NCBI RefSeq assembly: GCF_001552535.1
Contig: NZ_BCRJ01000017.1
Location: 1 to 43,966, forward strand
From: Nocardioides jensenii JCM 1364 = NBRC 14755
Lineage (GTDB): Bacteria > Actinomycetota > Actinomycetes > Propionibacteriales > Nocardioidaceae
Length of the DNA stretch: 43,966 nt
Direction of reading: 5' to 3'
Part shown: piece by piece, positions 20,024-28,900 of the stretch
Layout of the letters: each line of letters begins with the position of its first letter
Numbering within the stretch: position 1 is the first letter of the stretch
The notes under the pieces: model-generated
What the model was told of the DNA's origin: nothing
The model's database searches: none
What the model saw: only the letters and a program-made list of their open reading frames with translations
Position numbers and translations under genes: made by a program

Positions 20024-21763
20024 TTACTTCTGCGAGACGCCGATCAAGCCGAGCTCCGGGTAGGAGGAGGACGCCGGGGTCGTGGTGAACCCGGTGACCT
20101 TCGAACCACGCAGCCAGTTGAACTTCTGGTTGTCGAGCGGGATGTAGGCGTATTCCGAACCGAGGAATGCGTCGGCTTCCTGCATCTTGGCCTGCTGGTC
20201 CTCGACGTTGGCAGCGTTGGCGGCCTCGTCGATGATCGCGTTCAGCTCGTCACTCTCGTAGCAGCCGTAGTCGTTGCCACAGGTCGTCTTCGAGATGTTC
20301 GGACGGCTGTCGAACAGCGGCGGGATCACCGTCATCATCGACGGCCAGTCAGAGCCCCATCCGGCCCACATCAGGTCGGAGTCCTTGTCGGGCTGGGCGA
20401 TGACGTCGTAGTAGGTGTCACCCTGACCGTCGAGCGTGACCTTGAAGCCGGCCTTGTTCCACGACTCCTGGAGGATGGCCATGGACTTGTCAGCGGTCGG
20501 CGTCTTCGGGTAGGAGAGCTTGATCGCGTACGGCATCTTGACACCGGCCTCCTTGAGGAGCGCCTTGGCGGCCTCGGGGTCACCCGAGCCGTCGGTGACA
20601 CCCTTGAACGCGTCGTTCGCCTTGTAGCCGGCGGTACCGGGGTTGACGATCGAGTCGGCGTGCTCCATGACCAGGTCGCCACCGTTGGCCTTGATGTAGC
20701 CCTCGGTGTTGACCGAGACCGCGAGTGCCTCACGGATCTTCGGGTCGGTCAGCTTCTTGTGGTTGAACACCAGGTAGTCGGTGAAGGGCGAGACCACGTT
20801 GAGGTAGCGCGACTTGACCGGCTCCTGGGTGACCTTGGGCAGCTGCTGCGGGGTCACACGCGCCGAGGTGATGGCGTACTGGTCCTCGCCGGCGTCCTGG
20901 ATCAACCGGTCGTTGAAGAGCTCACCGGCGGTGTCGGAGCCGTTGATGACCCAGTTGATCTTGTCCGGAAGCGCCTTGCGGAGCTGGTCCGGGTTGTCGG
21001 TGGCCGGGTCGTAGTTCTCGTTGCGAACCAGCGTGGCGCCCTTGTTCTTGTCCCAGTTGCCACCCTCGACCTTGTAGGGGCCGTTGGAGAGGACCTTCCA
21101 CTTGCTGCGGTCACCCTGGTCGAAGGACTTCTTGTAGGGGTCGACCATCATCATGCCCGCGGCGGCCTGGTTGAAGTCTGCCCACGGCTTGTTGAAGTGG
21201 AAGGTGACCGTCTTGCCGTCACAGCTGACGGCCTTCTCGAAGGCAGCCTGCTGGGCCGGAGTCGCCTTGTAGGGACCCGGGTAGTCCTTCACGTCGATGT
21301 AGCTGAGCGTGTAGTTCGGGCCACCGATGATGACGTCGTTGGCGAAGACACGGCTGGTGCCGTACTGGACGTCCTCACAGGTGATGTCGGTGCCGTCCTC
21401 CCACTTCACGCCGTCCTTGAGGGTGAACTTCCAGACCTTGCCGCCCTCGCTGGCGGTGCCGGTGTCGGTGGCGAGGTCGGCGACCGGCGTGGTGCCCTCG
21501 ACCGGGTCCTCGCTCATCGGGAACGCGACCAGGCCGCGGTAGACGGTGCGACGCCACTGTGCCAGCTGGACGCCGTAGTAGATGCGCTGCGGGTCCGAGC
21601 TCTCGTACAAGAAGGACTGCAGATAGTTGAGAGTGCCGCCCTTCACACCGGGATCGTTGTTCGCGGAGCCGCCGCCGCCGGAGTCCCCGCCGCAAGCGAC
21701 GAGTCCCAAACTGAGCGCAAGCGCAGAACTTGCTGCGAGTGCCCTCTTCAGTTTCTTACCCAT
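20024..21763 (-). CDS. oppA: Oligopeptide-binding lipoprotein, SBP family 5
   Basis: A 579-residue solute-binding lipoprotein. The signal peptide ends in the lipobox LVAC with Cys24 as the lipidated residue, followed by a Gly/Ser linker. The mature part is a family 5 peptide-binding protein: GGTLNYLQSF at the start, WKFTLKDGVKWEDGTDITCEDV and LSNGPYKVEGG in the middle, and an N-terminal lobe completed at the C-terminus. It has the long class C length expected for oligopeptide or dipeptide binding. The Shine-Dalgarno AAGGAGG is strong. Peptide specificity cannot be read from the sequence. Confidence 0.93.
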   Translation of the reverse strand: MGKKLKRALAASSALALSLGLVACGGDSGGGGSANNDPGVKGGTLNYLQSFLYESSDPQRIYYGVQLAQWRRTVYRGLVAFPMSEDPVEGTTPVADLATDTGTASEGGKVWKFTLKDGVKWEDGTDITCEDVQYGTSRVFANDVIIGGPNYTLSYIDVKDYPGPYKATPAQQAAFEKAVSCDGKTVTFHFNKPWADFNQAAAGMMMVDPYKKSFDQGDRSKWKVLSNGPYKVEGGNWDKNKGATLVRNENYDPATDNPDQLRKALPDKINWVINGSDTAGELFNDRLIQDAGEDQYAITSARVTPQQLPKVTQEPVKSRYLNVVSPFTDYLVFNHKKLTDPKIREALAVSVNTEGYIKANGGDLVMEHADSIVNPGTAGYKANDAFKGVTDGSGDPEAAKALLKEAGVKMPYAIKLSYPKTPTADKSMAILQESWNKAGFKVTLDGQGDTYYDVIAQPDKDSDLMWAGWGSDWPSMMTVIPPLFDSRPNISKTTCGNDYGCYESDELNAIIDEAANAANVEDQQAKMQEADAFLGSEYAYIPLDNQKFNWLRGSKVTGFTTTPASSSYPELGLIGVSQK

Positions 21764-21844
21764 TGCATCCTCCTTGTGTGTGCGGCACTCCGTGCGGCAC
21801 GTTCGACGACTCCGTGTCGCCGAGGTCTGGTGTGGCGGGTGACA

Positions 21845-22879
21845 TCACTGGTGACCCTTGGGGTCCAAGGCGTCGCGGATGCCGTCACCCAGCAGGTTGA
21901 ACGAAACGACGATCGCAGCGATCGTGAAGCCCGGGATGAAGAAGAACGTGGGCACCACGTCGGCATAGCTGATCGACTCGTTGAGAATGTTGCCCAGGGT
22001 CGGCGTCGGAGCGTTGACACCGACGCCGAGGTAGGCCAGCGCCGCCTCCGCGGAGACGAAGGCCGGCATCATCAGCGTGAAGGTGACCAGGATCGGCGCC
22101 CACAGGTTCGGCAGGATCTCGCGGAAGTAGAGCCGGAACTTCGAGGCACCCATCATGGTGGATGCGTGCACGAACTCACGCTCACGCAGCGAGAGCACCT
22201 GGCCGCGGACGATACGGGCGATGCCGGTCCAGCCGAAGAGGCCGAGCACCACGATCACATAGACCGCTGCGGTGGGGTTGCCCTTCGGCGTGTGGAGGTA
22301 CTTCTCGACCATGATCAGGCCGGTGCTGGCCAGCGCCAGCAGCATCAGCGTCAGCGGGAAGGCCAGGGTCAGGTCGATGACGCGACCGATGATGGCGTCG
22401 ATCCAACCGCCGGCGGCACCGGAGACGATGCCGAGCACGACGCCCAGCACCATCGCGATCATCGTCGCGGAGAGAGCGATGAACAGCGAGAAGGCCACCC
22501 CGGACCACAGTCGCGCCATCGTGTCACGGCCCGTGCCCGGCTCGATGCCGAGCGGGTGGTCCATGGACATGCCGCCCCACTTGTCCTTCGGCCGACCGAA
22601 CTCGTCGGTCAGGTTCAGGGCCGACTTCAGGGGATCGATCCAACCGAAGTGCACGGCCAGGGGCGCGGTGATCGCGGCCAGCACGAACAACAGCACGACG
22701 ACCAGCGAGACGAGGGTCAGCTTGTCCTTGCGCAGCCGGCCGGCGGCCAACTGCATCGGAGACTTGCTGGCAACCTCCGTGCTCGGCGCGGCAGTGTCGA
22801 CGACCGCCTGGGCCGTCTCACCACCGAGCTTCTGACCGGTCGATCCAGACATCTCGCCTCCTCGCACACATCGGGACAA
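21845..22879 (-). CDS. oppC: Oligopeptide ABC transporter permease, OppC type
   Basis: A 344-residue permease, OppC-like because of its long cytosolic N-terminus (~55 residues) with the OppC_N-type segment MQLAAGRLRKDKLTLVSLVV leading into the first helix. A large external loop with HPLGIEPGTGRDTMARLWSG follows, then five more helices. The EAA coupling motif is HASTMMGASKFRLYFREILP. It is the first gene of the operon, upstream of oppA, an unusual position. Upstream GAGGAGGCGAG precedes ATG 22879. Confidence 0.92.
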   Translation of the reverse strand: MSRCVRGGEMSGSTGQKLGGETAQAVVDTAAPSTEVASKSPMQLAAGRLRKDKLTLVSLVVVLLFVLAAITAPLAVHFGWIDPLKSALNLTDEFGRPKDKWGGMSMDHPLGIEPGTGRDTMARLWSGVAFSLFIALSATMIAMVLGVVLGIVSGAAGGWIDAIIGRVIDLTLAFPLTLMLLALASTGLIMVEKYLHTPKGNPTAAVYVIVVLGLFGWTGIARIVRGQVLSLREREFVHASTMMGASKFRLYFREILPNLWAPILVTFTLMMPAFVSAEAALAYLGVGVNAPTPTLGNILNESISYADVVPTFFFIPGFTIAAIVVSFNLLGDGIRDALDPKGHQ

Positions 22880-22944
22880 GCCCGCTCAACGGGCGTGACT
22901 CTATGTGACGGGGACCGCACAAACGGTCACCTACGCGTAACGAT

Positions 22945-22958
22945 CTGGTCTCGACCAG
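22945..22958. promoter_or_regulatory. Inverted repeat between aspS and oppC
   Basis: CTGGTC-TC-GACCAG, six-base arms, lies in the 101-base gap upstream of oppC, next to the 8-base palindrome TACGCGTA (22932-22939). It is a candidate operator of the opp operon or the tail of an aspS terminator. No regulator gene is adjacent. Confidence 0.3.
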
Positions 22959-22980
22959 TTGCGCGCAGGCGTCCGCCGTT

Positions 22981-24768
22981 TCACTCGTCCTTCGGGAGAT
23001 CCTTCTCTGGGCGTGCGTCCACACCGGCTTCCTTGCGCTGCTCCGGGGTGATCGGCGCCGGCGCCTCGGTGAGCGGGTCGAACCCGCCACCGGACTTCGG
23101 GAAGGCGATCACGTCGCGGATCGACTCGGTGCCGGCCAGCAGCGCGACGATGCGGTCCCAGCCGAAGGCGATGCCGCCGTGCGGCGGGGCGCCGAACTTG
23201 AACGCCTCGAGCAGGAAGCCGAACTTCTCGTCCGCTTCCTCGGGCGTGATCCCCATGATCTCGAAGACCCGCTTCTGGATGTCCTCACGGTGGATCCGGA
23301 TCGAGCCGCCACCGATCTCGTTGCCGTTGCAGACGATGTCGTAGGCCCACGCCAGGGCGTTGCCCGGGTCGTCGGTGAAGGTGTCGAGGTCCTTGGGCGA
23401 GGTGAACGCGTGGTGCACCGCCGTCCAGGCACCCGCACCGACGGCGACGTCTCCGGCCGCGGTCGCGTCGCTGGTCGGCTCGAAGAGCGGGGCGTCGACG
23501 ACCCACAGGAACGCCCACGCGCTCTCGTCGATCAGCTCGCAGCGACGGCCGATCTCGAGGCGTGCGGCACCCAGCAGGGCACGGCTGCTCTTGACCGGAC
23601 CCGCGGCAAAGAAGATGCAGTCACCCGGCTGGGCACCCACGTGCTCGGCGATGCCGGCCTTCTCGGCGTCCGAGAGGTTCTTGGCCACCGGACCGGTCAG
23701 CTCGCCGTCGTCCTGGACCAGCACGTAGGCCAGGCCCTTGGCACCGCGCTGCTTGGCCCACTCCTGCCAGGCATCGAGCTTCTTGCGGGGCTGGCTGGCG
23801 CCACCGGGCATCACCACGGCACCGACGTAGTCGGCCTGGAACACCCGGAACGTCGTCTCGGAGAAGAATTCCGTGCACTCGGTCAGCTCCTGGCCCATCC
23901 GCAGGTCGGGCTTGTCCGAGCCGAACCGGGCCATCGCCTCGGCGTACGTCATCCGCGGCAGCGGCGTCGGCACCTCGTGCCCGATCAGCTTCCACAGCGC
24001 GACGAGGATCTCCTCGGCCAGGGTGAGTACGTCGTCCTGCTCGACGAAGCTCATCTCGATGTCGAGCTGGGTGAACTCCGGCTGCCGGTCGGCGCGGAAG
24101 TCCTCGTCGCGGTAGCAGCGCGCGATCTGGAAGTAGCGCTCCATGCCGGCCACCATCAGCAGCTGCTTGAACAGCTGCGGGCTCTGCGGCAGGGCGTACC
24201 AGCTGCCGGGCTGCAGCCGCGCCGGCACCAGGAAGTCGCGCGCGCCCTCGGGCGTCGACCGGGTCAGCGTCGGGGTCTCGATCTCGACGAAGTCGTGGCG
24301 GTCGAGCACGTCGCGTGCGGCCTTGTTGACCTTGCTGCGCAAACGGATCGCGTTGTTCGGGCCGCTGCGGCGCAGGTCGAGGTAGCGGTGGCGAAGGCGG
24401 GCCTCCTCCCCCACGTCGCCGCCCTTGGAGGTGCCCGCGTCATCGATCGGGAACGGCAGCGGGGCCGCCGCGCTGAGCACCTCGAGGTCGCTGACCACGA
24501 CCTCGATCTCGCCGGTGGCCAGGTTGGGGTTCTGGTTGCCCTCCTTGCGGGTGACCACCTCGCCGGTGACCTTGAGGCAGAACTCGCTGCGCAGACTGTG
24601 CGCCACCGCCTCGTCACGGATCACGATCTGGACGACGCCGCTGGCCTCGCGCAGGTCGATGAACGCCACGCCGCCGTGATCGCGCCGTCGGGCCACCCAG
24701 CCAGCGAGGGTGACGGTCTGGCCGACGTGCTCGGCGCGCAGTGCGCCGGCGTCATGTGTGCGGATCAC
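22981..24768 (-). CDS. aspS: Aspartyl-tRNA synthetase (bacterial type)
   Basis: A 595-residue class II synthetase. The N-terminal OB-fold anticodon-binding domain (to ~110) contains [20 protein letters not shown]. Motif 2 is [20 protein letters not shown], the GAD insertion domain occupies roughly 300-420, and motif 3 is [15 protein letters not shown]. The full GAD domain marks the bacterial form. The last ~25 residues are charged. Whether it also charges tRNA-Asn depends on gatCAB and asnS, which are outside the window. It follows hisS by 40 bases. Confidence 0.97.
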   Translation of the reverse strand: MIRTHDAGALRAEHVGQTVTLAGWVARRRDHGGVAFIDLREASGVVQIVIRDEAVAHSLRSEFCLKVTGEVVTRKEGNQNPNLATGEIEVVVSDLEVLSAAAPLPFPIDDAGTSKGGDVGEEARLRHRYLDLRRSGPNNAIRLRSKVNKAARDVLDRHDFVEIETPTLTRSTPEGARDFLVPARLQPGSWYALPQSPQLFKQLLMVAGMERYFQIARCYRDEDFRADRQPEFTQLDIEMSFVEQDDVLTLAEEILVALWKLIGHEVPTPLPRMTYAEAMARFGSDKPDLRMGQELTECTEFFSETTFRVFQADYVGAVVMPGGASQPRKKLDAWQEWAKQRGAKGLAYVLVQDDGELTGPVAKNLSDAEKAGIAEHVGAQPGDCIFFAAGPVKSSRALLGAARLEIGRRCELIDESAWAFLWVVDAPLFEPTSDATAAGDVAVGAGAWTAVHHAFTSPKDLDTFTDDPGNALAWAYDIVCNGNEIGGGSIRIHREDIQKRVFEIMGITPEEADEKFGFLLEAFKFGAPPHGGIAFGWDRIVALLAGTESIRDVIAFPKSGGGFDPLTEAPAPITPEQRKEAGVDARPEKDLPKDE

Positions 24769-24808
24769 GGGTGATGCTCCTAGGTGCGGTGATGGGTGGG
24801 ACGTCAGT

Positions 24809-26173
24809 TCACTGATTGTCGGTGCGGATGATCGTGGGCTTCAAATCGCTCGCCGGCGGGGTCCATGCTGCGGGGTCGGCGTCGACCTGGTCGCCGGAGC
24901 GGATGTCCTTGACCTGGTGACTTCCGTCGTCGCGGGTGAACCACACGAAGGGGATGCCCCGGCGTTCGGCGTACCGGATCTGCTTGCCGAACTTCTGCGC
25001 GCTCGCGGCCACCTCGCACGGCACACCGTTGGCGCGCAGTGCGTCGGCGATCTTCTCGCTGGCTCCGCGGGACTCCTCGTCGGGCAGCGCGACCAGGACG
25101 GCGCTGGGCACGCTGCGGTCGGCGACCACGAGACCCTTGCCCACCAACGGGACCAGCACCCGGCTCACGCCGAGCGAGATGCCGACCCCCGGGTACGTCG
25201 TACGCCCGTCGCTGGCGAGTGAGTCATAGCGGCCACCTGAGCAGATCGAGCCGAGGGACTCGTAGCCGTCGAGACGGGTCTCGAAGACGGTGCCGGTGTA
25301 GTAGTCGAGGCCGCGGGCGATCTTGAGCTCGGCACGGATGCGCACCCGGTCGTCGGTGATGTCGGCACAGGCCCGCATCAGCTCGGCGAGCTCGGTCAGG
25401 CCCTCGTCGAGGAGGTCGTTGGTCACACCCAGTGCGCGCACCTGGTCGACGAAGGAGTCGTCGTCGGTGCTGATCGCGGCCAGGGCCAGGCACTGGTCGG
25501 CCTGCTCCGCACTCAGACCGGCCTCATCGACCAGGAGCTCACGAACCTTGTCGGCCGGCAGCTTGTCGAGCTTGTCGATCAGCCGCATCGCCTCGTCGGC
25601 GTCGGCCACACCCAGCCCCTGGTAGAACCCCTGGATCAGCTTGCGGTTGTTGACCTGGAGGGTGAAGCCGGGAAGGCCGATCGACTCCGGATTGGAGAGC
25701 CGGCCGAGGGCGGCGAGCATCACCTTGGTGACCTCGACGTCGTGGTGGAAGGGCAGCTCGCCCTGACCGACGATGTCGATGTCGGCCTGGAGGAACTCGC
25801 GGTAGCGGCCGTCCTGGGGGCGCTCCCCGCGCCAGACCTTCTGCAGCTGGTAGCGGCGGAACGGGAACTCGAGCTTGCCGGCGTTCTCCAGCACGTAGCG
25901 CGCGAAGGGGACGGTCAGGTCGAAGTGCAGGCCGATGCCGGCGTGCCCCTCCTCGGACTCCTCGTGCAGGCGACGCAGCAGGTAGACCTCCTTGGAGGTG
26001 TCTCCCTTGCGCAGCAGCTGGTCGAGCGGTTCGACGGCGCGGGTCTCGATGTTCGCGAAGCCGTAGAGCTCGAACGTCTCGGTCAGGGTGTCCATGACCG
26101 CGCGTTCCACCTGACGCTGAGCCGGCAGGAACTCGGGGAAGCCGCTCATCGGCTTCGGGGTGCTGCGGCTCAT
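24809..26173 (-). CDS. hisS: Histidyl-tRNA synthetase, divergent type
   Basis: A 454-residue class II synthetase charging tRNA-His. Motif 2 region [20 protein letters not shown], histidine motif [13 protein letters not shown] and motif 3 [12 protein letters not shown] are present, and the C-terminal anticodon domain has [20 protein letters not shown]. It is not the commonest bacterial form: instead of the TLRPEGTAG block it has [14 protein letters not shown] and begins [10 protein letters not shown], a subtype known from some Actinobacteria. Its ATG overlaps the stop of the upstream metallo-hydrolase (ATGA). Confidence 0.93.
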   Translation of the reverse strand: MSRSTPKPMSGFPEFLPAQRQVERAVMDTLTETFELYGFANIETRAVEPLDQLLRKGDTSKEVYLLRRLHEESEEGHAGIGLHFDLTVPFARYVLENAGKLEFPFRRYQLQKVWRGERPQDGRYREFLQADIDIVGQGELPFHHDVEVTKVMLAALGRLSNPESIGLPGFTLQVNNRKLIQGFYQGLGVADADEAMRLIDKLDKLPADKVRELLVDEAGLSAEQADQCLALAAISTDDDSFVDQVRALGVTNDLLDEGLTELAELMRACADITDDRVRIRAELKIARGLDYYTGTVFETRLDGYESLGSICSGGRYDSLASDGRTTYPGVGISLGVSRVLVPLVGKGLVVADRSVPSAVLVALPDEESRGASEKIADALRANGVPCEVAASAQKFGKQIRYAERRGIPFVWFTRDDGSHQVKDIRSGDQVDADPAAWTPPASDLKPTIIRTDNQ

Positions 26174-26886
26174 GCGTCACCGCCCGCGGCGTCGTCCTGC
26201 AGCTCGAGCAGGAACGGGTTGGTGGCGCGCTCGCGACCGATCGAGGTCTGCTCGCCGTGACCGGGGAAGACCACGATGTCGTCGGCCAGCGGCAGCACCT
26301 TGCTGCGCAGGCTCTCGAGCATCTCGGAGTGGTCCCCGCCGACCAGGTCGGTGCGGCCGATCGCCCCCTGGAAGAGGAAGTCACCGGAGAACATCAGCTG
26401 GGAGACGTCCTCGTCGCCGGCGTACTCCATGCGGTAGAGCACCGTGCCCGGGGTGTGGCCGGGCGCGTGGTCGACGACGACGGTGAGTCCCTCGATCTCG
26501 ATCACCGACCCCTCGACTGCCTCGTTGACCCTGCCGGGCTCACGGAAGTCGGGCAGGTCGTTCATCCCGAACTGAGCGCGCAGCATCGAGGCCGACTGGT
26601 TCGAGATCGCGGCCATCGGGTCCTTGAGCAGGTGCCGGTCTGCGGCGCCGATCCACAACGGGGCGTCGAACGTGTCGGCGACGACCTGGGCCTGCCACAT
26701 GTGGTCGAAGTGACCGTGGGTGACCAGGATGGCCGCCGGCTTGAGTGCATGCTCCGCGACGAGGCGGTCGACGCCTTCGGCCGAGTCCTGGCCGGGGTCG
26801 ATGATGACGCACTCGCCGCCGGCTTCGGCACCGACGAAATAGCAGTTCGCAGCCAGCTGGCCAGCGGGAAAGCCGGCAATGAACAC
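26170..26886 (-). CDS. Metallo-beta-lactamase-fold hydrolase, glyoxalase II-like
   Basis: A 238-residue soluble hydrolase with the binuclear zinc signature THGHFDH, then HAPGHTPG, SGDFLFQGAIGRTD and the C-terminal FPGHGEQT. These are the ligand positions of glyoxalase II-like enzymes. The start is GTG 26886, with AAGGA upstream. It is first in an operon with hisS, a pairing seen in other Actinobacteria, although it has no known link to tRNA charging. Thioester hydrolysis is likely; the substrate is unknown. Confidence 0.9.
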   Translation of the reverse strand: MFIAGFPAGQLAANCYFVGAEAGGECVIIDPGQDSAEGVDRLVAEHALKPAAILVTHGHFDHMWQAQVVADTFDAPLWIGAADRHLLKDPMAAISNQSASMLRAQFGMNDLPDFREPGRVNEAVEGSVIEIEGLTVVVDHAPGHTPGTVLYRMEYAGDEDVSQLMFSGDFLFQGAIGRTDLVGGDHSEMLESLRSKVLPLADDIVVFPGHGEQTSIGRERATNPFLLELQDDAAGGDA

Positions 26887-26915
26887 AGGTGATTCCTTCG
26901 TTGCTGGGACGGGAT

Positions 26916-26943
26916 GCCGCCTCGCGGATCACGATCCGGCGGC
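26916..26943. promoter_or_regulatory. Inverted repeat in the divergent gap between the hydrolase and DUF349 genes
   Basis: GCCGCC (26916-26921) pairs with GGCGGC (26938-26943) and inside GGATC-AC-GATCC forms a second stem; the two are offset by four bases. It lies in the 112-base gap between divergent genes and could be an operator for either. Confidence 0.35.
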
Positions 26944-26984
26944 AATACGGGTGTCAGCCTACCGATGTCCGCGCAGGCTTTGAC

Positions 26985-26990
26985 TACGAT
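26985..26990 (+). promoter_or_regulatory. -10 element giving a probably leaderless DUF349 transcript
   Basis: TACGAT fits TANNNT and ends eight bases before the ATG at 26999. No Shine-Dalgarno lies between them, so transcription probably starts at or within a base or two of the start codon, a common actinobacterial arrangement. No clear -35 is visible. Confidence 0.45.
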
Positions 26991-26998
26991 GGGCGACC

Positions 26999-28237
26999 AT
27001 GAGCGCGCAGCAGGAGTCCCCATGGGGTCGGGTAGCCGATGACGGCACCGTCTTCGTCCGTACGTCCGAGGGTGAAAGGTCCGTGGGGCAGTACCCCGAG
27101 GGCACACCGGAGGAGGCCCTCAAGTTCTTCACCGACCGGTTCGATGCGCTGAGCTTCGAGGTCGAGCTGCTCGAGAAGCGGGTGCGCGGTGGGGCGCTCG
27201 GTCCCGAGGAGGCCGCCGAGTCGGTGAAGACCGTCCGGGCCCAGGTCGTGGACGCGCACGCGGTGGGCGACCTCGACGGTCTCGCCGCCCGTCTGGACAG
27301 CCTCGGCCCGGTGATCGCGTCGCAACGTGAGGCCCGCAAGGTCGAACGTGCCGCGAAGGTGGCCGAGTCCAAGGAACGCAAGGAAGGCATCGTCACCGAG
27401 GCCGAGAAGCTCGCCGAGTCCAACGACTGGCGCAACGGCGCCAACCGACTGCGGGACCTCCTCGAGGAGTGGAAGGGACTCCCCCGCCTCGACCGGTCCA
27501 CCGACGACGCCCTCTGGCGTCGCTTCTCCTCCGCACGCACGTCGTACACCCGACGCCGCAAGGCGCACTTCTCCGAGCAGCACGAGAAGCGCGACGGGGC
27601 CCGGGTGATCAAGGAGAAGCTCGCCACCGAGGCCGAGTCGCTGGCCGACTCGACCGAGTGGGGTCCGACCGCAGGCAGGTTCCGCGACCTGATGCGTGAC
27701 TGGAAGGCGGCCGGTCCGGCGCCCCGTGACGCCGACGAGGCCCTGTGGAAGCGGTTCCGTGGTGCCCAGGACGCCTTCTTCGGTGCCCGCGACGCAGCCA
27801 ACGCCGAGCTCGACCAGGAGTTCGCTGCCAACGCCGAGGTCAAGGAGGCCCTGCTCGTCGAGGCCGAGGCACTGCTCCCGGTGACCGACGTCGAGGCCGC
27901 CAAGCGCGCGTTCCGCGACATCGCTGACAAGTGGGACGCGGCCGGCAAGGTGCCGCGCGACAAGATCAAGCCGCTCGAGGCCCGGATCCGCAAGGTCGAG
28001 AACGCGATCCGCGGCGTCGAGGACGAGCAGTGGAAGAAGTCCGACCCTGAGAAGTCTGCACGGGCCGACGACATGATCGGCAAGCTCGAGTCGGCGATCG
28101 ACGAGATCACCGCCGACCTCGAGAAGGCGAAGACCGCCGGCAGCGAGAAGAAGGTCAAGGAGCTCGAGGAGAACCTCGCCTCGCGCCGGGCGTTCCTCGA
28201 CATGGCCCGCAAGGCCGCCCAGGACTTCTCCGGCTGA
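26999..28237 (+). CDS. DUF349 repeat protein
   Basis: A 412-residue, largely helical, highly charged protein with several DUF349 repeats; repeated signatures of the form W..G..R...LL..WK are at NDWRNGANRLRDLLEEWKGL and TEWGPTAGRFRDLMRDWKAA, and a related one near KWDAAGKVPR. The N-terminus (WGRVADDGTVFVRTSEGERS) is a short beta-rich module typical of actinobacterial members. The C-terminal 70 residues predict a coiled coil. No signal peptide or membrane helix. Family function is unknown. It is divergent from the hisS operon and convergent with the DUF998 gene, whose stop codon abuts its own. Confidence 0.88.
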   Translation: MSAQQESPWGRVADDGTVFVRTSEGERSVGQYPEGTPEEALKFFTDRFDALSFEVELLEKRVRGGALGPEEAAESVKTVRAQVVDAHAVGDLDGLAARLDSLGPVIASQREARKVERAAKVAESKERKEGIVTEAEKLAESNDWRNGANRLRDLLEEWKGLPRLDRSTDDALWRRFSSARTSYTRRRKAHFSEQHEKRDGARVIKEKLATEAESLADSTEWGPTAGRFRDLMRDWKAAGPAPRDADEALWKRFRGAQDAFFGARDAANAELDQEFAANAEVKEALLVEAEALLPVTDVEAAKRAFRDIADKWDAAGKVPRDKIKPLEARIRKVENAIRGVEDEQWKKSDPEKSARADDMIGKLESAIDEITADLEKAKTAGSEKKVKELEENLASRRAFLDMARKAAQDFSG

Positions 28238-28900
28238 TCACACTCCGGGCGTCGAACGCCGACGAGTGAGTACGACGACCGCGATCACCAGGAACCACGC
28301 GGCGTGCGAGCCGAGCCAGACGCGTTCCCAGGCTCCGGCGTCGGCTCCCCCGTCGAGCCAGATGCTGGCCGACCAGGTCGAGGCGAGCCAGGCCGGCGCG
28401 GCAAGGACCGCCGCGACCCGGTTGGCCCCTCGCTCCCAGATCGCGGAGAACGCCGCGACCACCAGCCCGAGCAGCATCGTCCACAGATAGACGTTGCCGC
28501 ACACCGAGTGCATGGTCGTGCCGACGTCGACGACATGGTTCGCGCCTCGACCACACCCGGCCTCGCCCGCAGGACAGTGCCCGCGGAAGAACAGGATGCC
28601 GGCCATCATCAGCGAGCCCTGGGCCATGAAGGCTCCGGCGAGCTTCGTGCGCCACTCGCGCAGCAACACCACGCTGGCGGCCACGTGCCCCACGACGTAC
28701 GAGGCGATGGCGGCCTGCCCCAGCCAGCCCACGGAGGAGCCACGCCCGGCCAGGGAGGAGACCATGTCGGCGCGCACCGAGTAGTCATCGGCGGCGAACA
28801 GGACTGCGAGCCCGTCGAAGGCCCAGAACAAGACGAAGCCCACCAGGCAGGCCAGTGCCCAGCGTCGGCTCAACAGCGCCGACGCCTCCGGTGCGGTCAC
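28238..28900 (-). CDS. DUF998 family membrane protein
   Basis: A 220-residue polytopic protein with about six hydrophobic segments, matching DUF998 in size and in the pattern of helices with small conserved loops ([16 protein letters not shown], then HSVCGNVY). A Cys pair is present in the central external loop ([13 protein letters not shown]). The start GTG 28900 overlaps the relA stop as GTGA, so it is probably the distal gene of the relA operon. The function of the family is not established. The longer frame upstream is a relA shadow. Confidence 0.78.
   Translation of the reverse strand: MTAPEASALLSRRWALACLVGFVLFWAFDGLAVLFAADDYSVRADMVSSLAGRGSSVGWLGQAAIASYVVGHVAASVVLLREWRTKLAGAFMAQGSLMMAGILFFRGHCPAGEAGCGRGANHVVDVGTTMHSVCGNVYLWTMLLGLVVAAFSAIWERGANRVAAVLAAPAWLASTWSASIWLDGGADAGAWERVWLGSHAAWFLVIAVVVLTRRRSTPGV

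Noticed and set aside
19853..23344. A 1163-codon open frame on the plus strand across the opp operon and aspS
   Set aside because: It is exactly antisense to five well-recognised genes and its translation is low-complexity Arg/Gly/Val/Asp-rich; long antisense frames are common at this GC content.
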